From Terana coerulea (lineage: Eukaryota > Basidiomycota > Agaricomycetes > Polyporales > Phanerochaetaceae): a stretch of 18,903 nt of DNA. Under the pieces are notes generated by a model that saw only the letters and a program-made list of their open reading frames with translations, did not search any database and had not been told where the DNA came from. Shown here piece after piece: positions 1 through 9,495 of this stretch (the stretch's first letter is position 1; every line of letters starts with the position of its first letter). A program made the translations under genes and the position numbers. The DNA is taken from NCBI GenBank assembly GCA_024811115.1, contig JAKOGH010000534.1, positions 1 through 18,903 of the forward strand, given 5' to 3'.

Positions 1-100
1 CGGGTGCAGACATTCCTTACAGTTGGCTCGGGAGGAGACAAGTGCTCGTCAAGGCAGACGAGAGGTTATAAGGAAGAAAGAAGGCAGCCGGGACGCCGCC

Positions 101-142
101 AAGAAGGAAGGAAAGGGAGGAAAAGGGAAGAGGGGGGGAGGG
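101..142. repeat. Homopurine tract
   Basis: Forty-two consecutive A or G bases lie on the + strand, inside a wider purine-rich stretch (about 61-149). Such tracts are common in fungal intergenic DNA and can reflect simple-sequence slippage. No gene is assigned to it. Confidence 0.7.
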
Positions 143-430
143 CGAAGGGCTGATGCGCCCGTCCCGTAACCGACTAAGTAATAAGGCAGGCGGCTACGGG
201 CGGACGTGACTGACACACCCGCCAATCGAAGAATCGCATCACCGATAGCGGCTCGGACGCCCCACTCTCGGCTAGCGTGCCCCCTGCACTGCCCACCGCT
301 GCCACCATGGGATTGGCCTGGGACGGCGCGCACGCGTTTGGCGTTTGACCCTGACTTGCTGTTTGCGATCATTGTGATCCCGGGGCGCGGGGGCATGTGC
401 TCAGGGTCGTGTCGTCCAAGCTTTGCGATG

Positions 431-474
431 GGCAGGCGCGGAGAAACGGCTTTGCAAATCGCAAAACGCCTGCC
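431..474. repeat. Short inverted repeat with palindromic loop
   Basis: GGCAGGCG at 431-438 is the reverse complement of CGCCTGCC at 467-474. The 28-nt spacer contains the self-complementary TTTGCAAA at 451-458. Arms of 8 bp may arise by chance in DNA of this composition, so any function is unproven. Confidence 0.45.
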
Positions 475-1401
475 AGGACGCCCGGCGTGGGCTGGACGTA
501 ACCTAGCACATCAATGAGGCGTTGACCATCACGCCCGCGCTGCGTCAATAGAGAGCGTATGTCGCGACGCCCATATATTGCAGGGAGGGGGCATCAACTC
601 ACCTGAGACTGATAGGGTGTGCGATTTACGTCGGTGGAGCCGCTTGCGAGTGCGCAAACTCTCATGGAGGGCGTACCGGCGGGCTTCTGCTGCGCTGGGC
701 ACGGTGCTGCTTCAGTGCGGAGAACGAGCAAGGTTTGACGACAACACTCACCAGCCTGTTCTAGATGGCCTAGAGGCCGCCCATACCATGTCAGCGGGAG
801 CGACATCAGACGCATGTTTTAGGCTTTGGTCACCTCCCGATGACAGCGGTGTGCTGTTAGGTACACGTTACGGCGATTGCCTCTTGACTTTTACGGCAGC
901 CAATGCCCACGCACGCATCGCGCGAGGAGGGCCAACGTTTTCGAGGTCGAACGGTCTGCAGAGCATGTCGATGAGGAGGGACCGACAGACGGCGAAGAAT
1001 TCCGGGGTCCGTCATGCGCGGTTGCCAAGTTGATGGAATCAAAACCGATCAAGCTGGTGGGATTGACGCTGCGATCGGCGTCTGCACGCTTGTTTCGTCC
1101 TGGACGCCGCCCTCGCCATGCCGGCGTCCCCGCTCTCAAACGTCGCCAACCCGCACCGAGCTCGTCGCCAGGGGGTGCTGCAGAGATCGGCCGCTGGCGA
1201 CCGCTGACAAGCACCCCGGCCTTGGAGGGCATCCGTGCGTAGAAAAGCGCGACGACGACGGTCTTGCGCGGCGGGAGACAAAGGACGTCCCTCCCCTTCT
1301 TTTGATGCACGCCCGGCGCTGGTACAGCATGCGAGACGTGCGCTGTTCATCCCAGGCCCCTTCACATCTCCCATCACGCTTCTCGTAACAGCTCAGCCGC
1401 C

Positions 1402-1430
1402 ATTGGTCATCACGGTTCTGGGTATTTAGG
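1402..1430 (+). promoter_or_regulatory. Candidate CCAAT and TATA elements of hemerythrin-like gene 1
   Basis: ATTGG at 1402-1406 is an inverted CCAAT box. A TATTTA element follows at 1423-1428, about 100 nt before the ATG at 1529. Spacing and order fit a fungal core promoter. The call rests on motif and position only, and no transcription start is visible. Confidence 0.35.
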
Positions 1431-1528
1431 CTGGCGGCGTGCGGGGGCACGGCCACGTCCGCCTCCGTCGCAGACCCCTCACGCCAGAGCCCTCGCCGCC
1501 GCCGCCCACGTCGTTCACGCACACCGCC

Positions 1529-2422
1529 ATGTCGTCGCCCGAAGTCCTCCGCAAGGCCCTGGCCACGTTCGAGAAGCCCGCCGGGGGCTCGGTCCCCAAG
1601 GACATCTTCCAGGCGCAGTACTGGGAGATGGCCGGCGCGCACGCCTGCCTCATGAACGGGCTCCTGAGTGTGTACGAGGTGCGTCTCCCGCGCCCGGGTC
1701 TGCCGCGCCATGCTCACGCGCGGGCCGCTTCCAGCAAGCGACGTCCGTCCCCGCGACCAAGGTGCAGGACTTCATCGGCTACGCGCTCCTCTGGTGCGCC
1801 ACGCTCGACCACCACCACGAGTGGGAGGAGACGCTGTACTACCCGATGTACGAGCCCAAGTTCGACACGTCCTTCATCGTCGCCGAGCACGAGTCCTTCC
1901 ACCACGGCACCATCGCGCTCGAGGAGTACCTCGTCTCCACCATCCCCGCCGGCACGAAGTACGGCTTCAGCAAGGTCGCGCCCGCGCATGAGCAGGTCGC
2001 GTATGATGGCGACAAGGTCCGCGAGCTCATCGACGCGTTCTCCGACGCGCTTGCCACGCACGTACGTACCATCGCACTCGTCCGTTCGTGCAAGTGCTCA
2101 CCCGCTCCCAGTTGATGAACGAGATCACGTACCTCGAGCCCGAGAAGGTCCGCGCGTCCGGCATCACCGAGGCCGAGATGAAGAACATCTCGGACACCTC
2201 GAACAAGCACATGATGGGCCTCCCGCCGACCACCTTCCTCGCCTACACCGTCCTCATCACGCCTAAGTACTCGCAGTTCCCGCCCATCCCGGGCTTCGTC
2301 CGGAGCATCCTCGTGCCCTACGTCTTCTCGATCCCGACGCGGAAGGTGAGCTTCAGGTCGTGGCACGTGTGAATGCAAAGCTAACATTTTTGTAGTTCTG
2401 GCAGTTTGCGCCCAAGCTTTGA
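1529..2422 (+). CDS. Hemerythrin-like (HHE cation-binding) protein, copy 1
   Basis: Four exons (1529-1678, 1735-2061, 2112-2345, 2396-2422) give about 245 aa. All junctions are phase 0, with GTGCGT, GTACGT and GTGAGC donors and CAG, CAG and TAG acceptors; the last intron has a GCTAAC branch-like site. The protein fits the hemerythrin/HHE four-helix family, which binds a di-iron centre through His and Glu. Candidate ligands are the His cluster and acidic residues at 76-82 (HHHEWEE), Glu101-His102, His106-His107, and His159 with Glu163 in HLMNE, which is created by splicing exon 2 to exon 3. The C-terminus is FWQFAPKL. No signal peptide is evident, so a cytosolic place is inferred. The start was chosen because it aligns with the paralogue downstream. 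Oxygen, iron or nitric-oxide handling is plausible from the family but not shown. Confidence 0.85.
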
Positions 2423-3142
2423 GCGTGCTTCGTTTGTTCTGTTTGTGTCCTGTATGCTGTCCGCTTTCTTGTCTTGTCCTCTCTGTCTGCATCGCACACA
2501 TGTATCGTAATGCCCGTGGTTGTGCCGGGCCTTTATTCTTGCAATTAGATTCTTGATTCATGCTCTGTGTTTATTGTCAATCGCGTCGTCTTCTATGGGT
2601 GGTGCCGTCGTGTGAGGAATGAGTACTGAGTATTGGAGATTGAATGTTGTGCACCAAGTTTTAAGCTGAGGTGCTGAGCCACTTCAGCGAACGTCAGCAT
2701 GTGGTAAATAGAATAGTAGGAGGTGAATACGTGACGAGAGCTGGTGGATGGGCCATTTTAAGTGGGTATATGCGCGACAATGAGGCACCCCTAGCAAGCA
2801 CAGATCAGTGAGTACTAGTAACTTGTCCGCACTACTTGGCCGACGCACAAGGCGAAACTCAGCTAGCCGTACACTTGATGTGCCTAGGAGAAGTACTCTG
2901 GGGGCAGAGGATGATGAAGGGATGGGGGAAAGAGGACAACTTGGGGCGGAAATCAGAGGGAGGCGGGGAGGTATATATATATGTCGGGAGCGCGTTGGGA
3001 GAGGCCGAAAGACCACTTGACGTCATATAGCAGCAAAAATAGGCCAGAATTGAGCTACTGACAGAGAGGAGTGTATGCTATATCGATTCCAACGGAATGT
3101 ACACCTCACTTGCATTCAAGTTGCATGATATTGACAGTCGAC

Positions 3143-3154
3143 GCGCCATGGCGC
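3143..3154. repeat. Perfect 12-bp palindrome
   Basis: GCGCCATGGCGC reads the same on both strands. It could be a dimeric regulator site, or chance. It lies about 750 nt before the start of the second hemerythrin-like gene and 30 nt before the larger inverted repeat. Confidence 0.5.
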
Positions 3155-3185
3155 TTGTCGCGTCGCGTCTGGTTTTCAGCGCTAA

Positions 3186-3245
3186 CGAAGTGCTTAGGTA
3201 AGCAGCAAGCCTCGGCCGGCTCGGAGACTCCGAGCTTGCACTTCG
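3186..3245. repeat. Nested inverted repeat
   Basis: CGAAGTGC (3186-3193) pairs with GCACTTCG (3238-3245), and AAGCCTCGG near 3207-3215 pairs, with one bulged C, with CCGAGCTT (3230-3237). The right arm is continuous while the left arm carries about 13 extra bases between its two halves. A second, competing hairpin, GCTCGGAG-a-CTCCGAGC, sits at 3219-3235. Confidence 0.6.
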
Positions 3246-3822
3246 CTCGGATCGTCCATCTTCTCACTGCGAAGACACTCAGTGCTCAGCCAGTGGCTGC
3301 TTCTGCCACAGCTACCCACTCATGCGATTCACTCTTCTAAACAAATTCCCGTTTGTCTACCTCGGTGGCAACGCTGCTCGCTCTCATCTCAGGACTCGGA
3401 CTCCGATCACAGCGAACTGTTCAACTTACAGCTGGCTCTCAGGCTGTCAGAGACGCAAGATACCGCTCAGATAATCTTCTGCGGCGGCCGGACAGAAGGG
3501 CGCCACAACAGTTGTCTCCGTTGCATCCTTCGTCCGCCTTCCTCTTCCCCAGACTTGAGGCAGCACTGTCTGTCACCCACCCGGGCATGGAAGATTGCTT
3601 TCGGGAGCCCAGACGTTGCCCAAGATGCGCGGCACCCCTATAAAGAAGAGAATGCACACAAATAGCCCCTGTCTGTGTTCATCACACATAACCTTACCTG
3701 AACGTGATGTTTCCGGCGAGGACGGCGATGCATCCTGCGCGGGCACGCCCCATCCATGATCCAGCGTCGTAGCCTGGTCGCAGCATCTCCATACAGAGAC
3801 ATGCCGCTCGCAGCGCGGGACA

Positions 3823-3885
3823 CATAAAGGAGGACGCTACATCTTTTACCCGCCTCCCCTCCTCCCTCTTGAAACCCCCTCCTAC
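3823..3885 (+). promoter_or_regulatory. Candidate core promoter of hemerythrin-like gene 2
   Basis: A TATA-like CATAAA lies at 3823-3828, followed by a pyrimidine-rich stretch over about 3842-3885, just before the ATG at 3900. A CT-rich block upstream of the start codon is typical of fungal core promoters. A better TATA match, TATAAA at 3639-3644, lies about 260 nt upstream and is the alternative. Confidence 0.35.
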
Positions 3886-3899
3886 GTTCCGCAAGAAAG

Positions 3900-4945
3900 A
3901 TGTCGTCCACGCCAACGGTTCTGCGCGACGCCATCGAGGCGTTCCGGCCCATCGCGGGCGTGCCCGAGCCGACCGACCCCTGGGCCGCACAGCACTGGGA
4001 CATGGCGGGCGCACACGCGACGTTCCTGAACGCGCTGCTCGGCATATACGAGGTGCGCAAACGCTTTGCTGAGGTGTGCTCAGCGGAGTCTGACATATTC
4101 GTGGTGGGCACCAGCAAGCACCGGACGTCCCGAAGCAGAAGCACATCGACTTTGCGGGGTACTGCCTCGTGTGGTGTGCCATCGTGCACTCGCACCACAA
4201 GTGCGCCCCCATTTCCTCCTGCGTTCCACTTGCAGCTCACGGCGTGTGCTCGCGCACAGGCACGAAGAAGAGTCGTACTTTGCGATGTACGAGCCCAAGC
4301 TCGACACCAGCTTCGTGCAGGTCGAGCACGAGGCGTTCCTGAACGGCATGACCGCCTTCGAGACCTACCTCGTGGCGTGCCTCCCGCCCAACTACGCGTA
4401 CGGCTTCGACCACCGCTCGCCCGCGACGCAGCGGCCGGCCGCGCTCGACGGCAAGCACCTCCAGACGCTCATCGACGGCTTTGCGCATCCGCTCGCGGAG
4501 CACGTGAGTGCGACTGGTTCAGACAGGTTGCATGGGCTCATGGCCTCGCGGGAACACAGCTGGTGCATGAGGTGGCGTGCCTCGAGCCCGAGAAGCTCAA
4601 GGCGGCGGGGCTGACCGCGGAGGAGATGACAGCCATCGGGGTGGAGAACATCGCATACATCAAGTCGAATGTGCGTACGCTCTCAAGGACCTACCTTCGC
4701 GATGACTGACGCGACCGCATACCACAGCCGATCATGCTCTTCCTCACCTTCGGCGTGTTAACCAAGCCCAAGTGGGCGACGGCCTTCCCGCCGGTGCCTG
4801 GGTTCATCAAGAACTACCTGGTGCCGTACGCCCTGTACTTTCCGTACAGACACGTAAGCGCCCCGTTCATGGCTCGTAGTGGCGTCTCAGCACTGACGAG
4901 TCGGCTGTGTCCTGGCAGTTCTGGCAGTTTGTTCCGAAACAGTAG
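3900..4945 (+). CDS. Hemerythrin-like (HHE cation-binding) protein, copy 2
   Basis: Six exons (3900-4052, 4115-4200, 4260-4503, 4560-4670, 4728-4853, 4919-4945) give about 248 aa with matching phases throughout. It is clearly a paralogue of the gene at 1529. Both start MSS, share MAGAH in the first helix, MYEPK(F/L)DTSF in the middle, an exon-joined H-LxxE motif (HLVHE here), the pair CLEPEK/YLEPEK, and the ending FWQF(V/A)PK. Candidate metal ligands are the HSHHKHEEE cluster, built across the second intron, then EHE, then HLVHE. Two introns here (4201-4259 and 4671-4727) are absent from copy 1; the other three are shared in position. No targeting signal is seen. Function is inferred from the family: binding of a di-iron centre, perhaps for oxygen, redox or iron handling. 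Confidence 0.85.
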
Positions 4946-5389
4946 AGGCTTTAGCAAGGCTTCAGTGCCTATTTCATTTCTGGGTCACTATGTTTATTCT
5001 GGGGTTGTGTATAATATGATTCGACACATGTGTTCTTGCTCACGTCGCTGCGCCATGTCGGTATCTCCGCCGAGCCTCGGTAGGCTCTCAGAACCCCAGA
5101 CCTTGCCGACTAGGCCAAGCTTCACGACCACACAATCGCGTAGTCGGTTCGCAGTGGTTCTTCAGGGTGCGACCAGGACGCGGGCGCAAATGCGCTCGGG
5201 AACGTTCTTTGCATTCGTCAGACCGCAGCTACAAGGTTACAAGGGGTGATACGGGCTTCTCGGCCTCGGGTTCAATTGACTAGCGAGCGTGCTATCACCG
5301 CGTTCTCGCCGTGAACAACGGCCGTGGGCCAGTCTGCACACCCACCGGTGAATCGGGATGTTGTTCATACAGACTCGAACACGCTGTTG
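4946..5389. other. Convergent intergenic region
   Basis: The 3' ends of the second hemerythrin-like gene (+) and the DUF6535 gene (-) face each other across this gap. It should contain both 3' UTRs. I see no ORF with domain content and no convincing RNA gene. Confidence 0.55.
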
Positions 5390-7928
5390 TTACGTCGTCA
5401 ATTGTGTGCCAACGTGTAGCTCCCCGCGTGCTGCAGCTTCGTCCGAAAGCCTGACTGGCGATTCAAGGTAGCCCCAAGAACCCTTCCTCTCCATCCATAT
5501 CCTATCATGCTCGTCCAACCACTCGCCCGCCTCGCGCAACCCGTCCTGCAGCGCCGCCGCGCAGATCTCGCGCATCAGCGGCACGACGTGCTGCGACGGG
5601 CACGCGTACCCCGTCACGATATGTCCCTTGCGCGCAAGCGCCGCGATGCTCCGCGCGATGCAGGTGAGGGCGGGGGCCAGCAGGAGCATGTGCTGCCCGG
5701 CGGGCAGGAGCGCCTCCGTCTGCACGAGCCGCCGCACGCCGAACTGGTACTGCTCGAGAAACACGGCGAGGCGCTGCAGCAGCGCGGGCAGCACGGCGCG
5801 CACGTGCTGCACGTCGGCGTCGTTGTCGTCGTTGGGCAGCAGGTCGGAGGCGCATCCCAGCAGGGCGAGGGCGGTCGCCTCGAGCACGGCCTCGACGAGC
5901 GGGACGACGTAGCGGTAGTTGGACGCACGCCGGCGGAAGATCATGTTCGGCGCAGTAGGGAGGCCGGCGAACATGTCGGCTGCCCAAGCCAGGGCATCGC
6001 GCGTTTCTGTAAACCACGATGCGTGATCAGCCAAAGGGAATAGATACATGAGATGTAAAAAGCTTACGGGTGACGTCTAGGACGTATCCATGCACAGAGC
6101 CCGAAGAGCATCGCTGTAGGAAGCCGCTGTCGGGCTTCCATGACACTCGCGCCGCCCTGATGCCCCCGGATGGCGACCATGAGCCCCGCAAACGCAACAA
6201 CGTCGTCGGACGCGCCCCCGCCTGCGGCAGCACCGGGAGAATCCGGTACCGGTACAGCAGCATCGTCACGGACGCGATGTCCTTCCCGTACAGCGACGCC
6301 TCCTGGACGTCGGTGTGCGGCGGCCACGCCGTGCAGACGCTGCGCCACAGGACGTCCTGCAGCCCTGCGACGACCGCGCCGAGCTCCGCCGCGTCCTGCC
6401 GGAACACCGGCGCGCGCAGCGAGACCCAGACCGCGGACGCGCGGCGGTGCCGCCGCTTCAGCTCGAGCAGCACGCACGCCATCCCGAACTGCGGGCGCTG
6501 CGCCTGCGGGACGTCGTCCAGGCACGCCTCGACGGCGGGCAGCGCGTCGCGGGGCACGAGCGTGTACGCGCGCGCGAGCGCGGCGCAGTCGAGCGCGACA
6601 CCGCGCCGGCGCACGAGCGTGCGCTCGCGCGTGTCCCAGAAGGCGTCCGAGTACGTGAGGTACATGAGCGCCGAGAGCGCGCGGTGCGCGACGCGGTCGC
6701 CGAAGTCGACGATGCCGACGTTGTACCGCCGCACGAGCGTGATGTTCCGCGCGCGGAGGTCGAGCGGGTGCGTGCGCAGCCGTACCGTCGTGTGCCAGTC
6801 CTGGCCGGCGCAGCGCGAGGCGGCGTGCACGAGCAGGTCGGCGGCGATCGACAGGACGAAGGTGAGCGTCGCGATGCAGTTGATCGCCAGAGGGATCAGG
6901 ACGTCCACTGTGAGGATGTAGAGAGCGAAGGTGGCAGCGGACAGCGGGGCGACGGCGAGTACTGTGAAGGGGATCGCACAGAACTGAAGCATGGCCGTGA
7001 CAGCGGGAATGAGAGGCGACTTGTACGGACAATGCGACCAGATCAGAGGGAGTAGTGTCAGGACCAAGAAGAGCCCCATGAGGATACTGCCTAACACGAG
7101 AAACGCGAGCGCCACGGTCTCGTTCAGCGTTTCCAGGAGGAGCAGCAGCCCAACCAAAAACAGGACGACGGAGATTTGAACCGCAACAGGGAGAAACGAG
7201 ATTATCGACGGTACTTTCCAGTGTACCAAGCCGGAATGACGTAGCTCCCATAGCCGGACGGCTTCTTGGGAGGATATGTGGGCAGGAAGAGGGATGCGCC
7301 GCAGCCACTGCTGGGCCGCGATGGTGAAGAAGGCGGCCATGACGCTCAGCGTCAGACTAGAGATCCATAGCACGTTGAGCTGGACAACCCGTTCGTCGGG
7401 CTGGAATGGCTGCGGCAGCGCAGGCTGCACGGTGGAATTGATGAATTGCGCGTTGACGGAGAGGGATGCCAGCTGCTGGGATATTTGAGCGAGCAGTACC
7501 GCGGAAGTCGCTCCGGTGTCTTCTTGCAGCATGGGCAATGTCGTGGCGGCGAAACCAGTCACGATGCCGGAGAACAAACCGGTCTTGTGAAGCATGTCAG
7601 CAGGGGCACGAGGTGGACACAAAGTCATACACGCACGAAGGTCAGAAGATTGGCCAGCTCGTCCTTCCACTCCTCCAGTGTCTTATCGTCACTGGCCTTG
7701 CCATAATCCAGGACTGTCTTCCATCCGATGGCGGCCTTCCGGATGGTGAGTACGCAAAGGTATCTTCTAAATGGGATTTTGGACGTACCTGACGTGATTC
7801 CTCCTTTGTTCTTAATTGCGCCATCCTAAACACCACTGAGAAACTCTACGACAGAATGTTCGGCTGGAGATGCCTACGGCGCTGCTGGTGACGCTTGACT
7901 TGGGCTGCAGGGTGTCCTCGCTCGACAT
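5390..7928 (-). CDS. DUF6535 family multi-pass membrane protein
   Basis: Model in transcript order: 7928-7900, 7825-7789, 7735-7637, 7583-6068, 6006-5390, about 765 aa. The N-terminal part carries the DUF6535 signature: GWKTVLDYGKASDD, then EEWKDEL, then the exon-joined LLTF-TGLFSGIVTGF, then LLAQISQQLA. Hydrophobic helices follow: one near ISSLTLSVMAAFFTIAAQQW, two close together (VVLFLVGLLLLLETLN and FLVLGSILMGLFLVLTLLPL), and one or two more in the ALYILTVDVLIPLAINC region. The rest looks soluble and helical. The family is common in Agaricomycetes and has no known function. The 5' end is uncertain: the first tiny exon ends in a weak GTCAAG donor, and translation could start instead at the ATG at 7824. 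Between about 6070 and 6240 a second open frame competes; the chosen frame joins the last exon through a consensus GTAAGC donor. Confidence 0.75.
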
Positions 7929-9495
7929 GGCTTGAAGGTATAGAGGGGCAGATGGGGCGTGCTTGGTAACCCCTAGCAGCAAGTTGGCAGCAAGGCTGCC
8001 GGAGTCTAAATCGGCTAGATGTGATATTGTGCAATGTCGTCGTGCAGGATTCTTGCTAGATCAGAATGTGATATGGGAGCGCCGATACAGCGGCCGTCCA
8101 TCAAGGGTAGAGCAGAGCCTCCAGCATGACGCGACGGTTGCTATCATTTCACCTTGATGTAGTCATGGTTAGCCATGTTCCCAGCGGGACGCTAGGCTTC
8201 AAGCTGGCCGGTGGTGATGGCTACAGTGATGTACGAGTTGTAGAAGCTACAGCCTTCATTTATTGCAAAGGTCTGACAACGCGCTCCGTCAGAAAGGGAA
8301 GAAAGTGTGTGCCACTAACGTCAAGCAACACTCACAGAGATTACACTATTATCCACCACTGACAACTGAGAGAGTCGACTCGCGACGTGGCAGTTAATTT
8401 GATGACGGCAAGTGCAGCTATTGAATATTACTGGGAAGATGATTGGCATGTACAGCAGTGCGTATTACTGCCTTCCAGTCACTGGCAAAGCCCAACGCTT
8501 TCTGTGCGAGTTGAAGGATCACTGAGGATGCGGTGGTGGTAAATCGTCAAGTCAGTTGTCGACGTCCCAGCTTTAAGCGCTTTGATGCCCTCCGGGCCGG
8601 CTATTGCCGATCAATTTTGATGACGCCACAAAGCCGCAAAGGAGTCAAGAACAAATTCAAGTTGAACTCTGCCTTGTTTTCCTATCCACGCTTGACGGAA
8701 CCGCCCTGCGCCACTCCGCTCTTCCATATTACATCCCGCATAGCTGCGTTATGCCACAAAGAGTCAGTGTAGTGCGCCAAATGCCCTGGCTGGCGACGAC
8801 CGATCTCTTGACAGCCGAACTGCTACAGGCAGCTAAAGTCTGATAAGACCTTGCGGGCTTTGAGCTCGAACGAGCGAAAAACACGTCCGCGCTTTGTACT
8901 GAGTTAGGCTCAGTAAGTTTTATGGTCAATCCATATCCTACCTTGCGTGTTGCACTCAACAATACTTAACAAGATCAATATTACGCGGACACAACGACGA
9001 GCTGTTCAAGACATGGCAACCGGGCAGGGACGTAAGGCGCTTCAACGCGCAAGGTTTGACGCTTACCGTACACAGCGTTGAACGAGGGAATTGATTGAAC
9101 TGCCAAGAGGAAGGTGCGTTCTTTCGCCGCTTGGTTGCCCCTGTCCCCTTTGTTGACACTATGCAGTGGCGGACTATGTGACAAGGCCGCTTTGTTAAAG
9201 TCTTTGTGGAAGCGATTCCGAAGAACATTGTACGTTTCTTGTTCTGCTTATTTAGATTGTCATTCACAATGGTCGTTAGTGATAAAGCAACGCCTTCATC
9301 CCTTCTCATCGCTGTCATCTGCCACAAGCGGCGTCGCTGTAAGCGATCAAGACTGACCTGCGCATCATCAGATACTGAGCAGCTCGAGTACATATAGGGC
9401 CTGCCTTACCTGACTATATCGTGCCGCCACTTCTTACGCTCGAATAATTCGTCTTCTTGCCACAAATCCCTCTGTCCCCAGCCAACCCTCTCGCA
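7929..9495. other. Gene-poor region between DUF6535 and dynamin genes
   Basis: About 1.57 kb separates two divergent starts. Composition is clearly less GC-rich than the genes. Small open frames occur on both strands but lack domains, coding-like third positions and splice signals. A short hairpin (ACTGAG/CTCAGT, about 8899-8915) is present. I see no transposon termini or RNA gene. The last 110 bases probably include the dynamin promoter. Confidence 0.5.
9391..9398 (+). promoter_or_regulatory. TATA-like element of dynamin-like gene 1
   Basis: CATATAGG lies about 100 nt before the ATG at 9496, followed by a pyrimidine-rich leader. Position fits a fungal TATA box. Motif-only evidence. Confidence 0.35.

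Larger units (their letters stand above)
1..1528. other. Upstream region without a supported gene
   Basis: Open frames exist here on both strands, but none shows a recognisable domain, consistent splice signals or a believable start context. They look like chance frames in GC-rich sequence. The stretch holds a purine-only tract at 101-142 and a short inverted repeat at 431-474. Its last 130 bases are probably the promoter of the hemerythrin-like gene that follows. I see no tRNA, rRNA or transposon end. Confidence 0.55.
2423..3899. other. Intergenic region between the hemerythrin-like paralogues
   Basis: This 1.5-kb gap contains the 3' UTR of copy 1 and the promoter of copy 2. Base composition is lower in GC than the flanking exons. 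It holds a TA run at 2972-2982, a perfect 12-bp palindrome at 3143-3154 and a nested inverted repeat at 3186-3245. Short open frames are present but show no domain or splice logic, so none is called. Confidence 0.55.

Noticed and set aside
578..1310. Overlapping open frames of 120-150 codons on both strands
   Set aside because: No domain, no splice logic and Arg/Pro/Ser-rich composition typical of chance frames in GC-rich DNA.
2972..2982. TATATATATAT as a TATA box
   Set aside because: It is more than 900 nt from the next start codon on the same strand and no gene follows it; more likely a simple repeat.
5269..5280. Sequence resembling a tRNA T-loop (GGTTCAATTGA)
   Set aside because: No matching A box, acceptor stem or anticodon arm is found at the right distance upstream, so it is a chance match.
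6070..7055. Long + strand open frames opposite the DUF6535 gene
   Set aside because: Antisense shadows with Arg/Ser-rich composition, while the - strand shows family motifs and membrane helices.
8126..8362. Small open frame of 78 codons in the gap
   Set aside because: No recognisable domain, no promoter or splice context, and composition like the surrounding non-coding DNA.
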